64,000 nucleotides of DNA from Saccharum officinarum (GCA_020631735.1 CM036191.1:45236562-45300561); one strand, 5' to 3'. Counted from the stretch's first letter, positions 1 to 11,948 are shown. Made by a program: numbers and translations. The notes: generated by a model from the letters alone, not told the origin.

Positions 1-971
1 GTGAGATTTACGTGAAGATTTAAGAAGCTATTAATTGAAGATTTGGATTAGAGAAAGGATCTTGATTTAAGGCAAGTATAGTTTGGGTATTCTTTTTCTG
101 TGACCGTGATCTTGTGACTTAATTAATGTAAGAGCTATGATGGTTGAGAAATGACTTTTTAGCAACATAAGATCTTGTCTGTACGTGAACCACCGAGATT
201 TATAGTATAACTGTGAGGGCTATATGGCTCTGGTTTTAGCTCAGTATGAGGACCTTTTCTAGCTTGTTAGAGGTTACCCTTGTGGCGCAAATGGGGAAAA
301 GCAGACTGTGGATCCTTGGGACTGATTGTATCACGCAAACTGACTTCTGAAACCTAGCGGCCCTAACTTGTTAGACGAACCTTTGAAAGGCTCCATAGTG
401 AACCCTGTCTGCTCACCTTGGGAGTGTTTTGGGGATTGGCGGCCCCGGGCATATGGGTAATCACGACTCACAGTGAAAGTATACACCTCTGTGCAGAGTT
501 TAATAAACTAGTATGCTAGCCGTGCTCACGGGCACGAGCGGCCTTGGAGACATCTACATTAAAGATGATGATTCTTGTTATGTTAAGATGTTCATTTACT
601 TATCGATTATGCTTTATATTGATTATGTTACATTGATCATGAGTTTATGGGATCTATACTACCTTGTTGCTATGCTTGCGGAGTTCGACATGGACTTACT
701 CTTGCTATTTCCCATACCTTAGGATTGTCTCTGGAGTTATTAGACTTATGATCAACTAGTCAGTTTGTTCCTACAGAGTAAAGTCTACATCCAAAGATCA
801 GAGTTGTTTTTCCGTTGTTTACACTCTGAGGTTATGTTTTATATACTAAGTACGTTATTTATTAAGCATTTGTCTCTTGGTATTACACTTATCTGCGACT
901 ATATGTGAGATTTGACTCCTTTATTTCACATATAGTGTATATCTGATTTTGTTCTTAAAACTAGGTGTGAT
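1..971 (+). repeat. LTR of a gypsy-type element, left-truncated by the window edge
   Basis: This stretch is the reverse complement of the terminal part of the solo LTR at 2639-5561, sharing the blocks around the 'aacttgttag' and 'gcagaggtgtac' motifs. It runs rightward and ends near 971 in AGGTGTGATA, where the other copy has AGGTGTGACA, so the terminal CA has become TA. Immediately to its right the integrase-side sequence of the outer gypsy element resumes, so it was inserted there. The 69-codon ORF at 513-722 is not conserved in the other copy and is not called. The exact left boundary lies outside the window. Confidence 0.75.
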
Positions 972-2638
972 ATTACCACACGCATTGTCTTTAGTCCTAA
1001 TAGGCAAAATTAGCTTCCAAACCAATTCGCCTTCGTCGAACTGCTTGGATTTAACCTTCTTGTCATAATACCTGGCAATCCTTAATTTGTGGGCCTCGAT
1101 GTTCTCCAAAGCATGAAGCCGATGGCAATTTAAATCTTTTAGATCATCCATCATTAGGACCTTGTAGTCATCAGCCGTTAAGTCTTCTTGACATTCAATA
1201 TGTCATGATCCAGTCCTGATCTCCCAAGGAAGAACGATTGTATGTCCATAAACTAGCTTGTAAGGAGAGCACTTAGTCGATCCGTGGCATGCCATTCGAT
1301 AAGCCCACAGTGGCTCATTCAACGTCAAGTGCCATTTCCTTGGTCGATCATTTATCTTCTTTTTTATCAACATGATTAGTGTTTGCTTGGATGCCTCAGC
1401 TTGTCCATTGACTTGAGCGTAGCAAGGAGAAGAATTCAAAAACTTAAATCCTGTATTAGTAGCAAAATTCTCGAACTCCTTAGATTTGAATATTGTCCCT
1501 TGATCAGTTGTAATAGTCTAGGGAACCCCTAACTGATAAATGATATGCTCCTAGACAAAGTCAATCATGTTCTGGGATGTCACTGTCTTCATCGGGATTG
1601 CTTCAACCCACTTGGTAAAATAGTCCATCGCCACCACTATGAACTTATGACCTTTGCTGGATGGCGAATAAATTTGGCTAATCAAATCGATCCCCAACCT
1701 CTAAACGGCCATGGCTTGATTATAGGATTCATCACTGACACTGGTGACCTTTGAATATTATCGAATCTCTCGCAATCCTAGCACACTTTGTAATATTCAA
1801 AACAATCTTCCAACATTGTCAGCTAAAAATAGCCTAACCTTCTGATAATCCATTTCATCTTATGAGCCGATTGATAAGCTCCACAAACTCCTTCGTGGAC
1901 TTCACCCATGAGAACTCTAGCATCTTCTTGATTTAAGCATTTGAGCAACACCCCATCAACGGTTTTATAATATAGTTGATCATCAAGTAGCACATATTTG
2001 ATTGACTTATACCTGAGCTTTCTAGAGACTTTCTATGACGGATTTCTATGATACTCTATTATTTCACTTCTCCAATCGTCGGCAAAAATCTCCCGTTGAA
2101 GACTTCTTGAATCTGCCAATAACTAGAAGGACTCTAGGCTAGCCAATTAGCTTCTTGGTTTTGAGCCGAATATGCTTTAGGTGACCATGGGAAACTCATA
2201 AATTAGATCTTGACTATTCTCTTAGTAATCTCTTAGGATATCATCATTACACTCATAATATAGGCCAATCAATTGATTAATTATTAATTGAGAATCTCCA
2301 AATATCTCAATAGCATTGGCCTTTACTTCCCAAAGAAGTTGAAGTCCTTTAAGGATGGCCTCAAACTCAGCTTAATTACCAGTGGATATTGGCTTGATGG
2401 AATAGGCAAATTCGAAAAATGACCCTCGGGGACAGACAATAACGATACTGATACCGCCACCCTATTTGCACGATGAACCATCAAAGAACAACATCTAAGG
2501 CATCGGTTCCACATAACTGATACAGGATCCTTGATGATGACTTACGAAGTTAGCCATAACTTGTCCTTTAGCTGCTTTGGCCAACTTTTATCTCAAATCA
2601 AATTTAGATAATGCTAGAATCCATTTCCCTACTCTCCC
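972..2638 (-). pseudogene. Tat-like Ty3/gypsy pol remnant: integrase and RNase H region
   Basis: Read on the minus strand, this is the 3' half of a gypsy polyprotein. The integrase core, between about 1705 and 1203, keeps all three acidic positions: VVAMDYFTKW, then TTDQG, then NGQAEAS. It is followed by WHLTLNEPLWAYRM and, near 1154-980, by the C-terminal motif KLRIARYYDKKVKSKQFDEG. The left end of the protein is cut at 972 by the LTR at 1-971. Several in-frame stops and frameshifts (for example in the core near 1560 and 1525) show it is dead. The 2600-2638 end reads GRVGKWILALSKFDL, the RNase H linker typical of Tat/RIRE2-type elements; the lineage name is inference from these motifs. Confidence 0.85.
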
Positions 2639-5561
2639 TGTCACACCTATTTTTAAGGACAAAAATAGGGTGCATAAAAGACTCATGTGCACCCTAGGAA
2701 TCGGTCGCACACATAAGTAGATAAATTACATAGTATCATCACAATGCTTATTACATAGCGAATAAATATTTAACACATAGTCTTATACAAAAATTTGTAG
2801 TAACTAGTAGTAGATCTGCAGCGGAACTCCAAACACAGGGACATGGTTGACTGGTTGACACTAAGACTAGTACTCATTTCGATAGTCCTCATCATAATCT
2901 TCATCTGTTATGGTGGAAATAGCAAGAGTGAGTCCATGTCGAACTCAACAAGTACAACATAGGTTTCATGAGACATAAAAGGCTAGACACTGTTTAACCG
3001 CGTTTAGCTTTTAATCGCCATAATACTAGCAATTGGGTAGCATCAAGGTATTCCAATTCCCAATAATGAACCAATGATCAATTGTAATAAGGATAATGAA
3101 ATAGATTTAATTATGAGCATAGTAATAACAATAAACAATAATTAACCATGATTTAACAATAATGATCAACTATTTTGTAAGAATCCCCAAGGCCGCTCGT
3201 ATCCGTGAGCACGACTAGTATACAGTTTTTAACTCTGCGCAGAGGTGTACACTTTCACTATGAGTCATAACTTCCGAGCAGCCTCCCCAAAACACCGGAA
3301 ATCATATAAAGCCACTTAAAGGTTCGTCTAACAAGTTAGGGCCATTAGATTCACTCGGCAGGTAGATGTAGGAACCCCCTTTTCAAATGGCACACTTCCT
3401 TCACGGCTATACTCATAAGACTAGAGACTGTCCTACACCCAACGTGGCAAGCCGTTCTTACGCCATTTAAGGTAACCACTAACAAGCTAGAAAAGGTCCT
3501 TTAAACAACTAAAGCCAGAGCCATATGGCCCTCACAGCTTTATTGTCAATCCTGGTTATCACTTACAGGTAAGTCCTTACGGAGAGTAACTAGAGCAACA
3601 TAAAACAACATAGTGCTCTAGCACCCTTTAACAGTATTAAAATCATCTTAATGGGTGATTGCACAATCCATTATTCAAATTACAAGATCATTGTTCTTAA
3701 TTAAGCACTAGCAATAGCTATCCAAATGCATAACCCATAGGTGTCAAGGAATCAAGATATCAATCTCTAAGATATACTCTCTATGGTTGTCAAGGAAGAC
3801 GCATGCATATATATGATAATTTTCAGTAAATAGGTAACAAGGATAGTCCCATGTTATACTTACCTTGATCAAAGCTTTCCTGTTGACCCGGCTGATCTAG
3901 CGCAAAATAATACTCTGGATCGTCAAGAAATTGCTCACCGTCTATACTCGATCACCAAACATCATCACACAATCATCCGAGCAATCATACACGAAGCAAA
4001 CAAAGAAAAATAATTAGAACAGTACACTAACAGTAACAAAACAGTATGAAAAGTTTGTAAAACTCTTCTACCCGTTCCTACGATCACACAAACGTAAAAA
4101 TCACGAAATTCGGATTTAAAACGTGAAAGTTATGAATTTTCTAAGATTTCCTATAGATAAATAAATACTTTAATATAAACTCGAAAATTAAAATTTCCAA
4201 ACCTACAGTACAACTATACTAACATGTAGAGTTCACAAATACGAACCTAACGCAACTTGAATGGATCAAATCGGAGTTAAAACGAAGATTTTACAATCAA
4301 AACAAGTTTAGTGGCAAAACTGCAAATACCAGAAAACGTATTTTCCAATTACCAAGAAGAATTACGTCTTCAAAACAAAGAAATGTACTTCCTAAACGAC
4401 GCTAAGGACGGCGGGTTCTATTCCATGAAAACACAGGGGCTCTTTATAAAGTTTACCCTGCGAAGGGGTATCTTCTAATCTCGACCGTCAATCAACCAAC
4501 GGACGGCTGCTATCGCTTACAGATGAAAGAGAGAGAGACGCCGGCATCCTCCTCCTCTCCGGCCGGCGGCCGCCATGGCCGGCGCCCAAAGCTCGCCGGA
4601 AAGCTCTGGTTTCCCCGATTTCAACCACCAAACGACTCGCAGCCTACACCAATCGAAAGCGGAGCTTAATGCGAACACATCTATGCGGCTTAGGAAGTCT
4701 ATGACCGACCGAGGGTGAAGCGCGGCTCGGGATGGCGGCGGCGCCATTGCCGGCTCGCTGGAACGTCAAGAATCCACGATTCAAGGTACTATAGCTCAAA
4801 AGAATAGCATGGGGAGGAAGAGAAGAAGATGGCGAGCTCACCAATTTGCTTATCGAGACGATTTAGGCGGCCACGAACGAGTCCTAGCAATGGCGGCGTT
4901 AGAACTTGCGGCGGCTCGGCTAGGGCAAATTTGCGACTCTAAATCTAGGTAAAACGGAGGGATATAGGTGCAGATCTAGCTTATATGGGGTTGGGACACC
5001 TCAACTTGGGTCAAAATCCTAGGAAAATCGAGTTTGATTCAGTGAAGATCGAGTTCATGACCGGCTTGGTTACGACACGGAGGAGAAGACGCGACTGACT
5101 TGCGGGTCCTGCCCGTCAGCGAAGCAAGAGAAGAGAGGCGCGCGGCCGCTGCGGCTCCTGGGCCAGCCCACGCGGACCCGAGGAAGGAGTGAAGGGGAAC
5201 GACTGCTCGGCTCAGCGGCCCAAACAGAAAGGGGAAGAGCAGGCCGGCTCGGTTCGACACAGACGGGCCTCCAGGCCACCAGGCCACAGGTAAGGTTTCT
5301 TCTTTTTTTTCTTTTCTTTTCTCATTTAAATTTGTTTCCAAAGCCATTTAAACTAAATTTTCAAACCCAAATCAAATAAAAACCAGAACCACACCACATT
5401 ATAAAACAAATGCAACAACATGAATGCATCATCAAATATTCCACCTATTATTTTAAATTTTATCCCCTTAAATATTATCTAAATCATTTAAACTCGTAGC
5501 TAAATTTCTTTTAACTCCAAGTTTCTTCTAATCCAAACTTTTAAGATTTTTGGGTGTTACA
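2639..5561 (-). repeat. Solo LTR, 2.9 kb, inserted in the gypsy RNase H region
   Basis: On the minus strand the LTR begins TGTAACACCC (at 5561) and ends GGTGTGACA (at 2639), with correct TG...CA ends. It is flanked by a perfect 5-bp target duplication CTCCC at 2634-2638 and 5562-5566. No internal domain is present, so it is a solo LTR left by LTR-LTR recombination. The coding sense of the interrupted gypsy element resumes exactly across it (LSMPILNG | RVGKW). TGTAACACCC starts are common in grass chromovirus LTRs, so a Tekay/Del-like origin is plausible but unproven. The interior holds a GC-rich tract (4500-5280) with overlapping unconserved ORFs, which I do not call as genes. Confidence 0.9.
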
Positions 5562-5566
5562 CTCCC

Positions 5567-5795
5567 ATTAAGAATTGGCATCGACAACATATGCTTAATC
5601 ACGTTGGCTTGGCTTTAGACACCAAAGTACATCAGCCGATAGCAAAAAATGTCATAATTTAATCCATGAGAAGTATAAGCACAAGCATAACTTTTTGAGA
5701 ATATCTTGTCTCTGGATCCAAAAGCCTTCTGCTTAGATAGAAAATGACTCATTCTTTTCCTTCAAATTCTTGCATCAAGGCTGATCCAATGTATG
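5567..5795 (-). pseudogene. Gypsy RNase H N-terminal remnant (same element as 972-2638)
   Basis: On the minus strand the fragment reads IGSALMQEFEGKE, then YLSRRLLDPETRYSQ, then VIKHMLSMPILNG. These are signature blocks of the RT-connection/RNase H part of Tat-like Ty3/gypsy elements. It joins in sense to the 2638 side after removal of the solo LTR and one CTCCC copy. Stop codons interrupt it. On its upstream side (right, near 5795) it abuts gag-type sequence rather than RT, so protease and RT have been deleted. Confidence 0.75.
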
Positions 5796-6110
5796 CTCTC
5801 ATTCATACCTTTCTTCCTCGCACCAACACTCATATTCTTCTTCTTCAAGCCGGCGCTAGTAGTCCTTCTCCTTATGGTGTTGCCACTTGTTCAACAAAAT
5901 CCTAGAAGTTATGCGAGGATGCATAGCACCAGCTCTAGAGGTCTCACCTTGCTCATATCAGCTCTTTTGTCGATCACGTTGCTGTCTAACTTCCTTGTAT
6001 TCGTTAGTCGATATCTGGACTTTAGGATCGACTAGCCCATTTTCTTTGGCCTTAGTTGATGTCAGCACCTTGGTCTTTCCTTTAGCCAGTTGGAATTCTA
6101 CAATATTCAT
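5796..6110 (-). pseudogene. Gypsy gag remnant, C-terminal part
   Basis: The minus strand encodes FQLAKGKTKVLTSTKAKEN, then RAGAMHPRITSRILLNKWQ, then a charged LEEEEYE-type stretch. This is the gag region of Tat/RIRE2-like grass gypsy elements. Upstream it continues, after the LTR insertion at 6111-7714, into the gag fragment at 7715-7955. Downstream the acidic tract runs directly into RNase H sequence, marking the internal deletion. Confidence 0.65.
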
Positions 6111-7714
6111 TGTTGGTATTTATTAACTCCTCATTTGTTTTAGTAGCCACCCATTAATTACCTACACCTCTAACATTACTTGAACTAGGTTGTCATCCCC
6201 AGTGATGGTGCTAGAAATGTTTGTTGGTACTACCTAATATCACTACTAGAATAATACTAAGCAGATTTTTATCATTTTTATGTGACTACAAAGATATAGA
6301 ATATGAATTAAAAGGATTCTGCAAGCGGACAAATAATTATACCATTATAGCACTTCACCCGAGAGTATTCCAGGTATCGTATTTATATTTCACCATAGGG
6401 AAGGTGTAGCGTTGGACATGTTTTGATAACTTATAACATTGATAGAGAAATAAACCATAACCAATCACTCTACTCAAAACAGGGGTAAGTCATGAGTTTA
6501 GATATATATGATAAGCATTGATCAAGCATTATAATAAGTAAATCACTCAGACCACTCCTATCTATAGTATTAGCATGGTCAGGTTAGAATATTAGAGGAA
6601 TAATTCCTAAGTCATTCTTAATTACAAGTCAAAGCATACGTTGATTAGTGCAATTACACTTAGTAGTCACTGCTAAGATCATCATTGAATGTACACATAA
6701 GGGCCGTTACTTTGGGAAGTTCGAGAACAGAGTTTTCCCTTCCTTTACAACTGGGCCCTATTTCTATGACCTATATTTAGGGAGTGGACTACAAAGGACT
6801 CAACGGTAGTGTCACACCCGCGATCTTCCACATGACCCAGAATATAGAGTGTATTCGTAGGTAAATAGCATATAAGCACCACGCTTACATGATCTCTACC
6901 ACCCACCTTTGGATCCATAATAGGGTGAATTCTATTGCTATACAAACTTATGCATAAACATAATGATAACCTAACTTACTAAGCATATTATCAAAGTAGA
7001 TGACGAACATTGAAACCAAGAACATAGATAAGATGAATACTATAATGTCTTAACAATTGTACCAAAGCATTTAAAAATAATGGAGAAATAATGAGAGAGG
7101 GGTACAAGAATTATACCAAACCAAGCTCTAGACGATGTCAGGAATCCAAGCGAAGAACTGCTTGCCTCCCTCTAGACCTAGCCTAACTAGCTAATGCCCT
7201 AGAAACTAGAGGAGCTCTAAAGAGATTAGGGTTTCTAGCTCTAGATGACTTGATCTCAAATGACTTGATGCCTCAGGGGGCATTGGGGTCTGTTTATATA
7301 GCCTAGGGGGTGCAACGTGAGACCTTGGATCAAACTGACTTGAAGGACAGCGTAGATGCAATCCTAGGAGGCGGTGGAGGAACATTCTAAAAGATGCTGA
7401 CGAGAGGGGCCCACCAGGGGCCGGGCGGCACCATGGTGGGGCCGGTTAGCCCCACCTGGCAGCCTCTCAGGGTCTGCCTAGTCATTGTGTCCTCTGGAAC
7501 CTTCTAGAGTAGTTTTCGTTGCGGTTAAGTTTAGGTCTATTTGACGTTTTCATCCCCCTTTTTGGTTTTCTGGAATAACCCTGCTAAAAATATAGATTCA
7601 CCAAAACTTATAAAAATTATCAGTTTAAACCCCTAAGTTTCTATAGGTAATCCATTTTAAGCATTTCTTCAACTTATGTTGATGGTTTATTATGAACAAT
7701 AACTACTGTCAACA
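6111..7714 (-). repeat. Athila-type solo LTR, 1604 bp, inserted in gypsy gag
   Basis: On the plus strand it reads TGTTGGTATT...CTGTCAACA, so both ends are proper TG...CA termini. Flanks are TTCAT (6106-6110) and TTCAC (7715-7719), a 5-bp target duplication with one mismatch. The first ~570 bp closely match the LTR at 11975-12685, giving the family assignment. The gag reading sense resumes across the insertion (DIDGHPFLGVN | IVEFQLAKGK), which favours a solo LTR over the 3' LTR of the element to its right. Within it, at 6222, lies a second LTR-start-like sequence (see findings). Short ORFs inside it are not called. Confidence 0.85.
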
Positions 7715-7955
7715 TTCACCCCTAGAAAGGGATGCCCATCTATGTCCATTGTGGGTTTCTTGACTGGCTCAAACTTGATTTTCCCTTGTTCAATGGCCAT
7801 CTAAATATGCATGCGGAAGATTCTGCACTCATTAGTATTATGATTGGTAGCTTTGTGAAACTTGCAGTACTCTTCCCTTTGAGTTCTCTCGCCAAAGGGA
7901 TCACATGATTTGCGGGTAATTTTATCTACTTCTTCTCCAGTAACAAAGCTTGACT
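7715..7955 (-). pseudogene. Gypsy gag remnant (YCKFH region) of the outer element
   Basis: The minus strand reads REEYCKFHKATNHNTNEC followed by MAIEQGKIKFEPVKKPTMD and DIDGHPFLG. The first motif is the zinc-knuckle-like YCKFH...H...C segment of Tat-like gag proteins. It belongs to the same disrupted element as 5567-6110. Its upstream (right) junction with Athila-type non-coding DNA lies near 7955 and cannot be placed to the base. At least one stop interrupts the frame. Confidence 0.7.
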
Positions 7956-8430
7956 AAACTCAATGTAAAACAAGTAGCATATATGAGTGGAAGTTTTCTT
8001 AGTCTAAATATCATATATGGCTCTGGTAGGAATTCAAGCTTTATCATACAAGAGCTCATCATAAAATATTTTTATGTTTTTTAAAAGATAAATCTCTGGA
8101 ACTTTAGTATCACTTGGAACAAGATAAATAGCAGCTCAGACCTTCTCATATCATATCCTTCAATTACCTAGACTTAGATCAAGCATATGCTACCCAAGAG
8201 TTTTAAGTTCAGAGTAAATTCTTATATCAAAGCAGTCATATCTAAAACTCGGGAGAATTCAAGGCTAAAAACAAGGTACTTGAAAGGAATTATGACAGAG
8301 CAATTATTCATCATTTCTATAACAAGAGATTATCCTTAGACTTCTTTTATTTATTCTGCTCTTAAAACTTAAACTTAAAGAAAACTAAACACACATTTTT
8401 ATTTTGTTTTCCAAATTTAAGATCACACCT

Positions 8431-8485
<55 letters not shown>

Positions 8486-9340
8486 CTAAGATAAATTTTT
8501 TAATTTGTTTTAGTTTGTTATGCATCTTTTTTTATTTCTTTAGCAAAACTTTAAAAATAGTAAAAACTAAATAAGAAAGGAATACTTAGCTAGATACATG
8601 AGGGATGCTCCTCCCCAAGCTGAATGTTGTCATGGTCGGTTGTTGAATGTTGAATAATCCTTCTTAGAGCATGGTTTGCAAGAAGACACCCAGCCTATCC
8701 ACCCAAAAGTTGGTTCAGGAAGTTGTACTTTGGGTGGAATGAGATGAGGTCAACTGGGTGAATTTGCTCTTGACCGTATGTACCATCCTGCAAAAACAAT
8801 CTAGCAAGAACACCAAAAACTCGAGGCTTAGATTAGGATAAGGGGTTATTGGTCATCCATCCGAGAATTTGCTTCTTGTGAGTTTAGACAGAATTTCTAG
8901 TGGTAAAATTTTAGCAGGATGTCTATCTAGTATGTTTTTGGATTTTCTATTTTTATAGTGCAGAAAGAAAATATGTATGCATGGCATATTTTTTTTTAAT
9001 TTTTATGCCACTACAGTGAATATTTCCACGTGCTTTTACACACCGCTGATTACGCACATGGGGCTTAGGATTTATATGATGCAATGTTGAGATGCAGTAA
9101 TGAAAAATTTTTATTTTTCTTTTCTAATATGCAACAATGGTGACATGTAGTAAGGCAATCTTTTTGTGTTTCTCTTTTCTCTAATGCAGTGCAAATGCAA
9201 AAAAGTAAATATGCTAAAAGGAAAATAATTAATGCAATGCTGGGAAGTAATTATGGATAACTACCGATGTTACCTCACAGCAAGGGTTCAGATTTTTAAA
9301 GTCCTCCGAATAGGACTAGGTAGAAGAGAGTACTTACTTA
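7956..9340 (-). other. Athila-like 3' non-coding region, truncated before its LTR
   Basis: This AT-rich 1.4-kb stretch carries no supported ORF. It resembles the non-coding flank of the Athila-type LTR at 38761-40270: both have a ttattcatcattt-type block and a G-rich tract that reads AGCTTGGGGA on the minus strand (here near 8610). It is therefore read as the 3' untranslated region of the gag-protease element at 9345-12685. The element breaks off at about 7956, without its own 3' LTR. Confidence 0.6.
8434..8484. repeat. (TA)n microsatellite
   Basis: About 25 uninterrupted TA dinucleotides lie inside the Athila-like 3' non-coding region. Confidence 0.98.
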
Positions 9341-9344
9341 TCAG

Positions 9345-10317
9345 GTGCATCATCTGGTCTCAGTGATGGAGACTCAGATGACTGCTCTTCTTGTGACGGT
9401 GATGAGATTACCTTCTCTTTCCATACCTGTTTAGTCTATGGGCTTGACTTTGGCGGAGTAGCTTCTTCTTTGGTGGGTGCTTTAGGCTCTTCATCGTCCC
9501 ATTTGTTCCATCGGGGTTGAAACTAGTCCTTCACCACTTCTACTTTATAGTCCCCCCATCCATTCTTAGGGAGCTGATTCTCTTGTCAGCAGGATGATCG
9601 ACGTCTCCTCCTGGAGCGGGTCTTCTTCGGCTGCTCATAAGTAGTATAACTATTAAAATAACAACGTAACTTTTCTCTAGGGAGCTGGAAGTGGATTCAC
9701 CCAGATCCGACATAGATGACTGCATTGGTAGTGTTGAGGAATGGTCTTCCCAGGATGATGGGTGAATCGTCTTCTTCTTCCATGTCTAGGATCATGAAGT
9801 CAGCGGGGGCGTAGCGATCTTTAATCTTGACCATTATATCCTTTGCTATGCCCTCCGGGAATCGGATTGATTTGTCCACCATCTGTAGCTGCATATATGT
9901 CGGGTACAAAGGTTCGTTACCAAATAAATATTTATACGTTACCTTGGACATTATGTTGACACCCGATCCAATGTCACAGAAGGTCTTATGGAAGATCTTC
10001 TGACCAATGGTACACTCGATCGTCAGTACGCCAGGATCATCCTTCTTAGCAAGGAATGGTGGAGCGAGGAGGTGGTCGTACTCTGATTGGATGGTGTTGA
10101 TCGTGTTGACAGTCTCCTCAGGTGACTGGCTGGTCTTGTACTTCCTCCTTCTTCTATTTTTCTTATTCTTGGCCACTTCTGTTGTCTCTTCAGGCAGGTA
10201 TGCCTTTTGTGGATGAGCAGGAGAATGTAGTATATGATCTTTGAATGAGAACTTCTCCTTCTTATCCTTGATGGTGAAATAGATCTTAGCAGTGTCTGCA
10301 TAGATGATGGTCTTCAT
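9345..10317 (-). pseudogene. Athila-like polyprotein: linker and second aspartic-protease module
   Basis: The 10317-9697 ORF (206 codons) begins in the linker (TIIYADTAKIYFTIKDKKEK, then a basic KKNRRRRKYK tract) and continues into a retropepsin-like domain. Its active-site segment is DIGSGVNIM, a variant of the usual D-T/S-G. It is followed by the C-terminal motif PIILGRPFLNTTNAVIY. A TGA at about 9706 interrupts the frame after YVGSG; homologous coding sense then continues (LPREKLRCYFNSYTTYEQPK and a second basic tract) to about 9345. No RT follows. The start codon cannot be assigned, because this is the interior of a polyprotein. Confidence 0.8.
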
Positions 10318-10690
10318 GGTGCTCAGATAATTGGTGCCCTCTCATCTCCTCCTATTTTTAGAACCACAAAGTCTATGGGAACATATGATTGTCCCACTCG
10401 AATGATGGCATCTTCAAGAATTCTCTTGGGGTAGCAGAGTGACTGATCTGTAAGCTATAACCGCATATTCGTGTACAACAACGGATCTCCTAGAATCTTA
10501 TCATAAATTACCTTGGGCATGATGTTGACACTTGCTCCAAAGTCATAGATAGCTTCCTGAAAGATGTGATGTCCAATGGAGATGGGAATGATGGGTCTCC
10601 CCGAATCACCTTTCTTGTCAGGAAGGGTGTAGTCAATCCACCTTCCCTCTAATGGTTGAGTGTGGTAGAAGTTGCATTGTGAATATCGAT
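10318..10690 (-). pseudogene. Athila-like first aspartic-protease module
   Basis: On the minus strand this reads HIFQEAIYDFGASVNIMPK, then a stop, then SYVPIDFVVLKIGGDERAP. It is a second retropepsin-like fold directly upstream of the DIGSG module, with active-site segment DFGAS. In-frame stops, including one near 10460 and one before the GRPFL-equivalent position, make it non-functional. Two successive protease-like modules in one polyprotein are noted under findings. Confidence 0.7.
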
Positions 10691-11880
10691 AAGATTTGTA
10701 GTTTCTAAATCTTCTGGCTACCCCAGAATCTTACCTTTATTGGATGGAGGAACAACAGCTGCCAGCTGAGCTATTTGTGATTCTATCATTTTATTAAAGC
10801 TATGTTGGTTTTTAATAGCAGAAGCAAAGCTATCCATTCTAGTGCTTATGTTCTCTAAGATTTTATCATTGGAAGCTGCCTTCTTAGAAATATGATCTAT
10901 AAGTCTAGATTGGCCAGCAATTAACTCTCTCAAGGGTGGTTGATCGAAATTATTATAATTATTACCTTGAAAGTTATCTTGGTAGTTTGGTCTCTGTTGT
11001 TGATTCCATCCTTGATTCTGTTGAGGATGATAGTTGTTGTTGTTGATATAGTTCACATCCTCTTAGGTTTCATGACAGTTGTTCCCTGAATGTCTAGTGT
11101 CGCCACACACTTCACAAGTCATGCAGGAATCATTGATGTGCATGATTTCTTTCTTCTCACTAATTCGGTCCTCGAGCTACTTCATCAGCAGGTCCATCTT
11201 GGCAGATAGTATGTCTACCTCCTTGAGTTGATGCATACTTCCACCTCTCTTGTGAGTCTGAGTACATTCTTCATTCTAGCTTTGGTTGGAGGTCATCTTC
11301 TCAACAAGAGTTGTTGCATCTCTAATGGTAAGTGATAGGAAAGCATCTCCAGCAGCAGCATCCATTGTCTCATGGGTGCAGCGGTCAATTCGTGGTAAAA
11401 GGTCTGCATGAGTAGCCAATTCTCTATCCCATGATGAGAACATTCTGCTATGTAGTCTTGGAAATGTTCCCATGTCTCAGGGATAGATTTATCATGATGT
11501 TACTAAAAACTTGAGATTCTCCCACGCAGAGCATTGGTCTTGCCTGTGGGAAAGAACTTGGCTAGAAAGGCGGTGGAGCAAATATGCCATATAGTATTCT
11601 TGTCTTTGTTGGCATAAAACCACTGCTTAGCCATCCCCAAAAGTGAAAATAGGAAAAGGTGGAGTAAAACAACATCTTTGGTTACTCGCTTGATAGTGAG
11701 GTGCTACACATCTCCAAAAAGTATTGGAGATGTGCACTTGCATCTTCATGTGCCATCCTAGAAAATTGGCTGGCTTGCACCATATTGATGAGTGCAAGCT
11801 TGAGCTCAAATCCATTCTCTCCAGCATTGACTTCAGGTCCAGTACGGATGTTGGCTGTAGTTGGAGCAGAGAATTCATAA
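10691..11880 (-). pseudogene. Athila-like gag
   Basis: The N-terminal gag block lies around 11840-11520 on the minus strand: NGFELKLALINMVQASQFS, then a stretch equivalent to the LQ.F.E.C and KQWFYANKD motifs of Athila gag proteins, split over two frames. The C-terminal part (11056-10718) is an Asn/Gln-rich linker (NNYHPQQNQGWNQQQRPNYQ) followed by a predicted helical region. Stops and frameshifts occur between the blocks. The overall order gag-protease agrees with minus-strand transcription from the LTR at 11975. Confidence 0.75.
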
Positions 11881-11948
11881 AGAGTTAATGGTTATTTCAA
11901 TCACATCATATAATATAAGTTTATCAATACTTCCTGTGCTAGCTACCT

